The position numbers and the translations under genes are program-made. Below the pieces are notes generated by a model. It was not told where the DNA came from and did not search any database. It saw only the letters and a list, made by a program, of their open reading frames with translations. A DNA stretch of 64,000 bases from CAVVAL01 sp963740215. Lineage in GTDB: Bacteria; Actinomycetota; Actinomycetes; Mycobacteriales; Cryptosporangiaceae. The DNA lies in contig CAVUDJ010000011.1 in NCBI GenBank assembly GCA_963740215.1, positions 372,001 to 436,000 of the forward strand. Reading direction: 5' to 3'. Positions within the stretch are counted from its first letter, which is position 1. Every line of letters starts with the position of its first letter. Shown in pieces: positions 9,276 to 16,605 of the stretch.

Positions 9276-10157
9276 ATGTCCACCAGCCCGATCGTCGTCG
9301 GGGTCGACGGCTCCGCGCCCAGCGCGGTCGCCCTGGAATGGGCCGCGCGGGAGGCCGCGATGCGCCAGCATCCGCTGCGGATCCTGCACGCGTTCCTGTG
9401 GCCGGCCACCAGTGCCTACGTCGGCCCGTCCCCCGAGGGCCCGCCCGATGGCGGCCTGCGGCACCTCGCCGAGGAGATGCTCGCCGACGCCGCCCTCCGC
9501 GCTCGCGCGATCGCCCCCGGAGTCGAGGTCAGCACCGAACTGGCCGTGTCCGCTCCGGCGGCCCGGATCGTGGAGGAGTCCCGGGACGCGGCGATGGTGG
9601 TCGTCGGGAGCCGCGGGCTCGGCGGCTTCACCGGGCTGGTCATCGGCTCCGTCGGCGTCCAGGTGTCGTCGCATGCGCACTGCCCAGTGGTGGTGGTCCG
9701 TTCAGATGCTCCCGGCGATCCGGTGGGCGGCCCGGTCGTTACCGGCGTCGACGGATCCGAGAGCACCGCAGAGGTGCTCGGCTTCGCGTTCGAGGCAGCA
9801 GCACTGCGCGGCGCCACCCTCACGGTCATGCACGCCTGGACCGCACCGCTGTCCATGCGTCCCGGCGACACCCGACCGCTCGTGTACGACCTCGACGCGG
9901 TCAACAAGGGCGAGGGCCGGCTCATCGCCGACGCGCTCACCGGCTGGCAGGACAAGTACCCGGACGTGCCCGTCCGCCGGCTCCTGCTGCACCACGCGCC
10001 GGCCAAGGAACTGATCCGCCTCTCCCACGGCGCGCAGCTGCTCGTCCTCGGCGCGCGCGGCCGCGGCGGATTCCGCGGACTGCTGCTCGGCTCGGTGAGC
10101 CAGGCGGCGATCCAGCACGCCTGGTGCCCCGTCGCCGTCGTCCGGTCCGAGCGCTGA
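9276..10157 (+). CDS. Tandem universal stress protein (two Usp domains)
   Basis: A 293-residue protein with two Usp domains. The first begins IVVGVDGSAPS and carries the ATP-binding loop GSRGLGGFTGLVIGS; the second begins VVTGVDGSES and carries GARGRGGFRGLLLGS. Both loops fit G-x2-G-x9-G-S, so both domains should bind ATP. The tandem layout matches mycobacterial Rv2623-type proteins, which belong to the DosR regulon and are linked to growth arrest. The start ATG is preceded by GAGGAGGTG. It is transcribed away from devR, with a shared box between them, and followed by a SHOCT gene 13 bases downstream. Confidence 0.9.
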   Translation: MSTSPIVVGVDGSAPSAVALEWAAREAAMRQHPLRILHAFLWPATSAYVGPSPEGPPDGGLRHLAEEMLADAALRARAIAPGVEVSTELAVSAPAARIVEESRDAAMVVVGSRGLGGFTGLVIGSVGVQVSSHAHCPVVVVRSDAPGDPVGGPVVTGVDGSESTAEVLGFAFEAAALRGATLTVMHAWTAPLSMRPGDTRPLVYDLDAVNKGEGRLIADALTGWQDKYPDVPVRRLLLHHAPAKELIRLSHGAQLLVLGARGRGGFRGLLLGSVSQAAIQHAWCPVAVVRSER

Positions 10158-10170
10158 GAAAGGGGATCCC

Positions 10171-10401
10171 ATGTGGTACGGACACATGACCAGCTGGCCG
10201 AACGCGTCGATGTTCCTCTTCGCGTTGTCACTGTTCGCGATCCTCGGCGTCCTGGCCTGGGCGTTCGCGCAGCGGCCGGGCCCCGCTCCCGAAGAGATCC
10301 TGCGGATGCGCTTCGCCCGCGGCGAGATCGACGAGACCACCTTCAAGGCGGGATTGGAGGCGCTGCGGCGGACACCGCCGGCGCAGCACGTCGATAACTG
10401 A
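10171..10401 (+). CDS. Small membrane protein with C-terminal SHOCT domain
   Basis: A 76-residue protein with one membrane helix (SMFLFALSLFAILGVLAWAF, about residues 13-32). It is followed by a short SHOCT-type helix pair, PEEILRMRFARGEIDETTF. SHOCT domains are small oligomerisation modules at the ends of membrane proteins and have no known catalysis. The start has a GAAAGGGG ribosome site and lies 13 bases after the Usp gene, so the two are probably co-transcribed. It ends 26 bases from the convergent phosphoketolase gene. Confidence 0.75.
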   Translation: MWYGHMTSWPNASMFLFALSLFAILGVLAWAFAQRPGPAPEEILRMRFARGEIDETTFKAGLEALRRTPPAQHVDN

Positions 10402-10427
10402 CGTCGCAGGTCCAGCGCGACCAGCCG

Positions 10428-12797
10428 TCAGCTCCACGTCCAGTACCGGATCTCAGGCGGGTCCTCGCCGTGTTCGCGCGTGTGGGCGCGGTGTCGCAGT
10501 CGCTCGTCGACCATGCGCTGGCGCAGATGCGCGGCGCGGACGCCCAGCTCCGGCAGCCGGTCGATCACGTCCATGACGAGGTGGTACCGGTCGAGGTCGT
10601 TGAGCATCACCATGTCGAACGGCGTGGTGGTGGTGCCTTCCTCCTTGTAGCCACGGACGTGCAGGTTCCGGTGCCCGGCGCGGCGGTACGCCAGCCGGTG
10701 GATCAGCCACGGGTAGCCGTGGAACGCGAAGATCACCGGACGGTCGGTGGTGAACAGGGCGTCGAACTCGGCATCCGGCATGCCGTGCGGGTGCTCGGAC
10801 GGCGGTTGCAGGCGCATCAGGTCGACCACGTTGATCACCCGCACCTTCAGGTCCGGCAGCTCGGCGCGGAGCAGTTGGGCCGCCGCGAGCGTCTCCACCG
10901 TGGGTACGTCGCCCGCGCAGGCCAGGACTACATCCGGGGTGTGGCCGGCACCGGTGCTTGCCCACTCCCAGATTCCGATGCCACGGGTGCAGTGCAGGAT
11001 GGCCTCGTCGATCGTCAGCCAGTTCGCGGCGGGCTGCTTCCCGGCCACGATCACGTTGACGTAGTCGCGGGAGCGGAGGCAGTGGTCGGCCACCGACAAC
11101 AGTGTGTTCGCGTCCGGCGGGAGGTACACCCGTACGATCTCGGCCTTCTTGTTGACCACATGATCGATGAAGCCGGGGTCCTGGTGGCTGAAGCCGTTGT
11201 GGTCCTGCCGCCAGACATGGCTGGTGAGCAGGTAGTTCAGCGACGCGATAGGCCGCCGCCAGGGAATCTGGCGGCTCGTCTTGAGCCACTTGGCGTGCTG
11301 GTTGAACATCGCGTCGACGATGTGGATGAACGCCTCGTAGCAGTTGAACAGCCCGTGCCGGCCGGTGAGCAGGTAGCCCTCCAGCCAGCCCTGGCACAGG
11401 TGCTCAGACAGCACCTCCATCACCCGTCCGCCCGGACGGAGGTGGTCGTCGGTGCTCTGCTGGTCGATGTTCCACGCGCGGTCCGTGGCCTCGAACACGG
11501 CGGAGAGCCGGTTGGAGGCCGTCTCATCCGGTCCGAAGAGCCGGAACGTGTGCGGGTTGGCCCGGATCACGTCGCGCAGGAACGTTCCTAGCACCCGCGT
11601 TGCCTCTGCCGTCGTAGCGCCTGGCTCGGGTACGTCGACCGCGTACTCGCGGAAGTCCGGTAGGACGAGGTCGCGCAGGAGCGTGCCGCCGTTGGCCCGC
11701 GGGTTGGCGCTCATGCGGCGCGGGCCGCGCGGAATCACCGGATCGATCAGGGCACGGGGACGGCCATCGGCGTCGAACAGCTCCTCGGGCCGGTAGCTGC
11801 GCAGCCAGGTCTCCAGCAGGGCCATGCGGTCAGGGTCGGCGCGGACGTCGCTGAGCGGCACCTGGTGTGCTCTCCACGTGCCCTCCACCGGCACGCCGTC
11901 GACCTGGCGTGGTCCGGTCCAGCCCTTCGGGGTGCGCAGCACGATCATCGGCCACCGCACCCGGCCAGTGCTGCCGGTCGTGCGGGCCGTGTGCTGCACC
12001 GCCGCGATCTCGTCCAGCGCACGATCCACGGTCTCCGCCATGGTGCGGTGCAGCTCGGCCGGGTCGTCACCGGCCACCACGTACGGTTCGTGGCCGTGGC
12101 CGCGCAGCAGCGACAGCAAGTCTTCCTCGGGGATCCGGGCAAGGACGGTCGGATTGGCGATCTTGTACCCGTTGAGGTGCAGGATCGGCAGCACGGCCCC
12201 GTCGCGGGCCGGGTCGAGGAACGCGGTGGACTGCCAGCTAGCGGCGAGCGGCCCGGTCTCGGCCTCGCCGTCGCCGACGACGCACGCCACCACGAGGTCC
12301 GGGTTGTCGAACGCCGCCCCATACGCGTGCGCGAGTGAGTAGCCGAGTTCGCCGCCCTCATGGATCGAGCCGGGCGTCTCGGGAGCGACGTGGCTGGGGA
12401 CGCCGCCGGGGAACGAGAACTGCCGGAATAGGCGGCGCATCCCGGCCGCGTCGCGGGAGACCGCCGGGTAGGTCTCGCTGTATGTGCCGTCCAGCCAGGC
12501 GGTGGCCAGCGCGGCCGGGCCGCCATGACCGGGACCGAGGACGTAAAGCATGTCAAGGTCACGCTCGATGATCGCCCGGTTGAGGTGGGCGAGCACGAAG
12601 TTCAACCCGGGCGTCGTGCCCCAATGGCCGAGCAGCCGGGGCTTGATGTGCTCGGCGCGCAACGGCCCGCGCAGCAGCGGGTTTTCCACCAGGTAGATCT
12701 GCCCCACAGACAGGTAGTTCGCCGCGCGCCAGTATGCGTCGACGGCCGCTAGCTGGCGCTCGCGCACCGACCCTTGTAGGTGCTCGACGGCCGTCAC
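10428..12797 (-). CDS. xfp: Phosphoketolase (xylulose-5-P/fructose-6-P)
   Basis: A 789-residue thiamine-diphosphate enzyme splitting xylulose-5-phosphate or fructose-6-phosphate to acetyl phosphate plus glyceraldehyde-3-phosphate or erythrose-4-phosphate. Recognisable segments include GHWGTTPGLNF, YVLGPGHGGPA, SFPGGVPSH, the diphosphate-binding GDGEAETGPLA, and HNGFSHQDPGF. Length and order are those of full-length Xfp. It starts at a GTG (12795-12797) overlapping the stop of the upstream small gene, so translation is coupled. It belongs to the nitroreductase - small protein - phosphoketolase operon. It would feed acetyl phosphate or acetyl-CoA pathways without oxygen; no acetate kinase or phosphotransacetylase is seen in the window. 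Confidence 0.93.
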   Translation of the reverse strand: MTAVEHLQGSVRERQLAAVDAYWRAANYLSVGQIYLVENPLLRGPLRAEHIKPRLLGHWGTTPGLNFVLAHLNRAIIERDLDMLYVLGPGHGGPAALATAWLDGTYSETYPAVSRDAAGMRRLFRQFSFPGGVPSHVAPETPGSIHEGGELGYSLAHAYGAAFDNPDLVVACVVGDGEAETGPLAASWQSTAFLDPARDGAVLPILHLNGYKIANPTVLARIPEEDLLSLLRGHGHEPYVVAGDDPAELHRTMAETVDRALDEIAAVQHTARTTGSTGRVRWPMIVLRTPKGWTGPRQVDGVPVEGTWRAHQVPLSDVRADPDRMALLETWLRSYRPEELFDADGRPRALIDPVIPRGPRRMSANPRANGGTLLRDLVLPDFREYAVDVPEPGATTAEATRVLGTFLRDVIRANPHTFRLFGPDETASNRLSAVFEATDRAWNIDQQSTDDHLRPGGRVMEVLSEHLCQGWLEGYLLTGRHGLFNCYEAFIHIVDAMFNQHAKWLKTSRQIPWRRPIASLNYLLTSHVWRQDHNGFSHQDPGFIDHVVNKKAEIVRVYLPPDANTLLSVADHCLRSRDYVNVIVAGKQPAANWLTIDEAILHCTRGIGIWEWASTGAGHTPDVVLACAGDVPTVETLAAAQLLRAELPDLKVRVINVVDLMRLQPPSEHPHGMPDAEFDALFTTDRPVIFAFHGYPWLIHRLAYRRAGHRNLHVRGYKEEGTTTTPFDMVMLNDLDRYHLVMDVIDRLPELGVRAAHLRQRMVDERLRHRAHTREHGEDPPEIRYWTWS

Positions 12798-13177
12798 GGC
12801 AGGTCAGCGGTGATGTCGGTGACCCGCCGGCACGCGTCGACCAACTGCCCGTGCGGCGCCGCCATCGCGGCGACCCCGGTGAGCGCCGCTGGGACGACGG
12901 GCAGCGGAAGCTCGTCGGCGGAGGTGACGACCACCGGCACACCGGCGCGGTAGGAGCAGATCGCGCCGTACTCGCGCGTCGTCAGCTCGTTCCTGCTGCC
13001 GGAGCGGACCACGACCGCCACGTCGACGTCCATGAGGTCGAGCGGGCAGGAGCCGGTGAACGCCTGGCATGCCCCGGATCGGACATGGCAGGGATAGACC
13101 TCGAACCCGGCCGCTTCCAGCTCGGCTTGCACGGGTACAGATTCCTCGAACGTCGCTTCGGTCAGCATGATGCGCAT
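12794..13177 (-). CDS. Conserved hypothetical protein with a Cys/His cluster
   Basis: A 127-residue soluble protein that I cannot assign to a named family. Strand-helix alternation (MRIMLTEATF, AGFEVYPC, VDVAVVVRSGS, AGVPVVVTSAD) suggests a small Rossmann- or receiver-like fold. A compact CHVRSGACQAFTGSCPLD segment at about residues 29-46 holds three Cys and one His; a fourth Cys follows in AICSYRAG. These could bind a metal or act in thiol redox chemistry. It starts at ATG 13177 with a GGAG site, 14 bases after the nitroreductase stop, and overlaps the phosphoketolase start by four bases. It is therefore translationally coupled to phosphoketolase and may modulate it. Confidence 0.6.
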   Translation of the reverse strand: MRIMLTEATFEESVPVQAELEAAGFEVYPCHVRSGACQAFTGSCPLDLMDVDVAVVVRSGSRNELTTREYGAICSYRAGVPVVVTSADELPLPVVPAALTGVAAMAAPHGQLVDACRRVTDITADLP

Positions 13178-13191
13178 GGTCGGCTCCAGGG

Positions 13192-14157
13192 TCAGTCGGC
13201 GTCGGGCATGAAAACGGAATCCAGGTCTCGCCGCGGTGCCTGCGGCACTCCGGTGAGGGGATGGCCTATGCGCAGCACGAGCTGTGGGCGTCCGGGCAGG
13301 CGCATCGCGTGGCACAGTGCGGCGCGGCTGGCGCCTACCTCAAGAACCTGTGTGAACAGGGACGCGACCAGGCCACGTGACGTGGCGGTCAGCAGTACGC
13401 GTTGCAGGGCCTGGCCGGCGCACAGCCAGTCGGTGCGGGTGTCGCCGTCGGTGCCGATGACGAGCATCGGGTGGCGTTCCAGTTCCCGCGCCGCGATCTC
13501 GGGATCGGCCAGGAGCGCCCATGGCAGCCCGCTCACCGGGTACTGCTCGTCGCCGAGCGCGTCGAGCAGCACACCGTCACGCCGGGACGTGTCGTGCCGG
13601 GTCCACCGGGCCAGCTCGCCGCGGTAGGCGGGATCGGTGAGGAGCCAGTGCGCGGCAGCGGCAGCGAGGTCGACGAGTGCGGTGCGCTCGGACGGCGAGG
13701 TAGCCTCCGCTATCCAGGCGCCTTCCGACGCGGCGGCTTCGATCAGCTCGTCGAGCTGTGCCCTGGTCACCGGTTCCGCGGCGAAGGGCCGGCGATAGCT
13801 GCGCCGCTGGTAGACCGCGGCGTAGAGGCGGGTCTCCAGCGACGTCGGCTCACGGTGGGGACCACGGCGCACGGTCGCCAGATGATGCGAGCCACCGCGC
13901 AGCTCGACGATCGGCTCATACGTCAGGTGCGCCATCGCCAGCCGGAGGTTGAACAGCGCGGCGCCGCAGGAAATGACCTGCTCGCGGCCCGACGGGTCCA
14001 CCGAGGGCAACGCCCGGTGCGGGTCGAGATGCAACTCGATCCCGTCCGGGATGTCGTGGAACAGCCACGGCTGGCTGTTGTGCACGGACGGGGCCGCCGT
14101 CGCCGCGCGCACGAGCACGGCGACCTCCTCCGGGGTCAACACGTCGGCGGTGTACAT
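13192..14157 (-). CDS. Acg-type nitroreductase-family FMN protein
   Basis: A 321-residue protein of the Acg/Rv3131 type, which occurs in mycobacterial DosR regulons. N-terminal landmarks are LVRAATAAPSVHNSQPW, the family signature around the flavin site, and GAALFNLRLAMAHL. Further on come YQRRSYRRPFA and ALQRVLLTATSRGLVASLFTQ. In this subfamily the flavin may be used for stress-related reduction or sequestration rather than nitro-reduction. ATG 14157 follows GGAGG by seven bases, which excludes the much longer upstream extension. It is the first gene of a three-gene operon leading to phosphoketolase, and a perfect DevR-like box lies 59 bases upstream, shared with the divergent PPOX gene. Confidence 0.85.
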   Translation of the reverse strand: MYTADVLTPEEVAVLVRAATAAPSVHNSQPWLFHDIPDGIELHLDPHRALPSVDPSGREQVISCGAALFNLRLAMAHLTYEPIVELRGGSHHLATVRRGPHREPTSLETRLYAAVYQRRSYRRPFAAEPVTRAQLDELIEAAASEGAWIAEATSPSERTALVDLAAAAAHWLLTDPAYRGELARWTRHDTSRRDGVLLDALGDEQYPVSGLPWALLADPEIAARELERHPMLVIGTDGDTRTDWLCAGQALQRVLLTATSRGLVASLFTQVLEVGASRAALCHAMRLPGRPQLVLRIGHPLTGVPQAPRRDLDSVFMPDAD

Positions 14158-14215
14158 GTCGCGTCCTCCATCTGGCTGCTGGCTCCACTCCATCGCGGCG
14201 CGACCCGGACCGGCA

Positions 14216-14229
14216 GGGCCTCCCGGCCC
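14216..14229. promoter_or_regulatory. DevR/DosR-like box, perfect half-sites
   Basis: GGGCCTCCCGGCCC fits GGGNC-N4-GNCCC. It lies 59 bases before the nitroreductase start and 127 bases before the PPOX start. A degenerate second match, GGGACCTTGTGCTC, occurs at 14275-14288. Confidence 0.55.
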
Positions 14230-14355
14230 GTGCTTCGCGGCCAGAGGTCCCGGGCCGGGGTCCCGGGCAGAGTGGGGACCTTGTGCTCTGGGCGGTACCA
14301 GGCGGGGGCGCGACGCTGGAACCCCGCAGTGGAACGGAGCACAGTGGAGCGCGTT

Positions 14356-14796
14356 ATGTTGGAGATCCTCGATCGGGATGAGTGTCTGCGGCTGCTGGCG
14401 TCCGTGCCGGTCGGCCGGATCGTGTTCACGCACCGTGCGCTGCCTGCCGTGCAGCCAGTGAGCTTCGTCGTGGACGGTGAGGCGATCGTCATCCGCACGG
14501 CGCCGGGCTCGGAGCTGTTCGGGGCGACCCGCGACACCGTCGTCGCGTTCGAGGCCGACGAGATCGACGCCGACACCCACAGCGGGTGGAACGTTACCGT
14601 GATCGGCCACGCGCACGCGGTTCACGATTCCGCGGAGAAGAAGATCCTCAGCGCCCTGCCGCTGCGCCCGTGGACGCGGCGTGGGCAACGGGACGACTTT
14701 CTCCGGATTCCGCTCGGCCTGGTCACGGGCCGGAGACTCCTGGCGGGCAACCCGATCCATCGCGACAACCTCCTGCCGCAGGCCGCCAGCGAGTAA
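14356..14796 (+). CDS. PPOX-fold (pyridoxamine 5'-phosphate oxidase family) protein
   Basis: A 146-residue split-barrel flavin-binding protein. LDRDECLRLLASVPVGRIVFT and QPVSFVVDGEAIVIRT are characteristic of small actinobacterial PPOX-family proteins, which use FMN, F420 or heme. DosR regulons of mycobacteria contain a comparable gene. ATG 14356 directly precedes the conserved core. The gene ends 36 bases before the DevS-like kinase on the same strand, so a PPOX-kinase operon is likely. The exact reaction is unknown. Confidence 0.78.
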   Translation: MLEILDRDECLRLLASVPVGRIVFTHRALPAVQPVSFVVDGEAIVIRTAPGSELFGATRDTVVAFEADEIDADTHSGWNVTVIGHAHAVHDSAEKKILSALPLRPWTRRGQRDDFLRIPLGLVTGRRLLAGNPIHRDNLLPQAASE

Positions 14797-14832
14797 TCTC
14801 CAGGTAAGGCGGCGTCGAGCAGGGGGAAGTGG

Positions 14833-16599
14833 ATGCCACGGGGCGACGGCGAGAATTCGGAGGTGGGCGGCCCCGCGACGCCACACAGCTCCCAGATGCT
14901 GCCTGAGCTGCGCAGCCTGAAGCTGGAGACGCTACTGCGCGAGCTGGTCGATCGCGCGCAGGAGGTCATCGACGCGGAGAACCGCGTGCACCGGCTGCTG
15001 GGCGCCGTGGTCACGGTCGCGAGCGACCTGAGCCTGCCGGACGTGCTGCGCCGCATCGTGCAGTCCGCGCTGGACCTGGTCGGCGCCGAGTATGGGGCGC
15101 TGGGTGTGATCGGCCACGACCGCAGGCTGGTCGAGTTCATCCACGTCGGCATCAGCGACGAACTGCGGCAGAGGATCGGTGATCTGCCCACCGGCAAGGG
15201 GATCCTCGGGCTGCTCATCGACGACGCCCGCCCGCTGCGCCTGCACGAGCTCAGCGAACACGCGCAGTCCTCTGGCTTCCCCGCCAACCATCCGCCCATG
15301 GGGACGTTCCTCGGAGTACCCGTGCGGGTCCGCGGCGAGGTGTTCGGCAACCTGTACCTGACCGAGAAGATCGGCGGCGGCGACTTCACCGACGAGGACG
15401 AGGCCGTCGTGATCGCGCTGGCGGCAGCGGCCGGCATCGCGATCGAGAACGCCCGGCTGTTCGAGGAGACGCGCCGCCGCGAGCGGTGGCTGCAGGCGTC
15501 CACCGCGCTGACATCGCGCCTGTTGCAGGGCGCGGGCATGGACGAGGCGCTGCGGCTAGTGGCCGAGCAGGCCCGGTCCGTGGCCGGCGCCGACCTCTGC
15601 GCGCTCGCGCTGACCGACGAGGAGATCGGCGTTCCGGTGTTCCGGGTCGCGGACGGGTTCGGCGCGGCCGCCTTGACGGAGCTGCGCGGCGAGAACCCGG
15701 TGCTGCGGCGTGAGGTCTTCGCCAGCGGCAATGCGCAGGTGATGGACGACGCCTCGGCGGCGATCCAGGACTTGGGGGATCTCGCCGACCTGCCGGAGAT
15801 GAAGCTGATCGGCCCTCTCGCGCTGGTGCCTCTCGCGGCCGGGCCAACGACGCTCGGCGTTCTCGTTGTCGCGAACCGGCAGGGCGGGCACGTGTTCACC
15901 GAGGCAGACGTGCGGATGGTGACCACGTTCGCCGGGCATGCCGCGCTGGCGCTGGAGTTCGCCAGGGCCCAGGAGGATCGGCAGCGGCTCGCCGTCTTCG
16001 AGGATCGCGACCGCATCGCCCGCGACCTGCACGACCTCGTCATCCAGCGACTGTTCGCGGTCGGGCTCGGGCTGCAAGGACTGAGCCGCATGATCGTCAA
16101 ACCGGAGGTCGGAAAGCGCGTCGCCGGATTCGTCGACGATCTCGACGAGACGATCCGGGAGATCCGCCGCAGCATCTTCTCCCTTCAGGAATCGCCGGAT
16201 GACTCCGGCAGGTTCCGCGACCAGGTCGCGCAGGTCGCCGCCGAGGCGGCCGCGAGTCTCGGTTTCGAACCGAAGGTGACACTGGACGGACCCGTCGACA
16301 CCGCCGTCCCCGACGCGATCCGCCCGGACATCATGGCCACCCTGCGGGAAGCACTGTCCAATGTGGCGCGGCACGCAAACGCGAACGCCGTCGACGTGGT
16401 GCTGAAGGTCGACCTGGAGCACGACCGGCTGCTGCTGACCGTCAGCGACAACGGATCAGGCATCCCGGCCAGCCCCAAGCGGGGACGCGGCCTGACCAAC
16501 CTGGCCGACCGCGCCGGCCACTGGGGCGGCACCCTTGCCGCCAACACGGAGGCCGGCGGCGGGACGACGCTGCGCTGGGAGATCCCTCTCGGCGACTGA
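14833..16599 (+). CDS. devS: DevS/DosS-type GAF-GAF sensor histidine kinase
   Basis: A 588-residue soluble kinase. GAF1 (about residues 55-200) holds SSGFPANHPPMGTFLGVPVRV; His153 there aligns with the heme-ligating His region of mycobacterial DosS (His149). GAF2 spans about residues 220-375. The dimerisation/phosphorylation helix reads RDRIARDLHDLVIQRLFAVG, with the phospho-acceptor His after RDL, and the HATPase domain ends with DNGSGI and GRGLTNLADRAG. It should sense oxygen, NO or redox state and phosphorylate DevR. It is separated from devR (8494-9150) by six genes instead of forming the usual devRS pair. ATG 14833 has a GGGGGAAG site. It converges on the acyl-CoA synthetase with only six bases between stops. 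Confidence 0.9.
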   Translation: MPRGDGENSEVGGPATPHSSQMLPELRSLKLETLLRELVDRAQEVIDAENRVHRLLGAVVTVASDLSLPDVLRRIVQSALDLVGAEYGALGVIGHDRRLVEFIHVGISDELRQRIGDLPTGKGILGLLIDDARPLRLHELSEHAQSSGFPANHPPMGTFLGVPVRVRGEVFGNLYLTEKIGGGDFTDEDEAVVIALAAAAGIAIENARLFEETRRRERWLQASTALTSRLLQGAGMDEALRLVAEQARSVAGADLCALALTDEEIGVPVFRVADGFGAAALTELRGENPVLRREVFASGNAQVMDDASAAIQDLGDLADLPEMKLIGPLALVPLAAGPTTLGVLVVANRQGGHVFTEADVRMVTTFAGHAALALEFARAQEDRQRLAVFEDRDRIARDLHDLVIQRLFAVGLGLQGLSRMIVKPEVGKRVAGFVDDLDETIREIRRSIFSLQESPDDSGRFRDQVAQVAAEAAASLGFEPKVTLDGPVDTAVPDAIRPDIMATLREALSNVARHANANAVDVVLKVDLEHDRLLLTVSDNGSGIPASPKRGRGLTNLADRAGHWGGTLAANTEAGGGTTLRWEIPLGD

Positions 16600-16605
16600 C
16601 CCGAC

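Noticed and set aside
9149..10189. Overlapping plus-strand frame of about 346 codons
   Set aside because: Different frame of the well-supported Usp gene; the translation is Arg/Pro-rich and featureless.
13192..14886. A 564-residue version of the nitroreductase
   Set aside because: The extra N-terminus has no coding character, crosses the divergent promoter and overlaps the PPOX gene; ATG 14157 has a good ribosome site.
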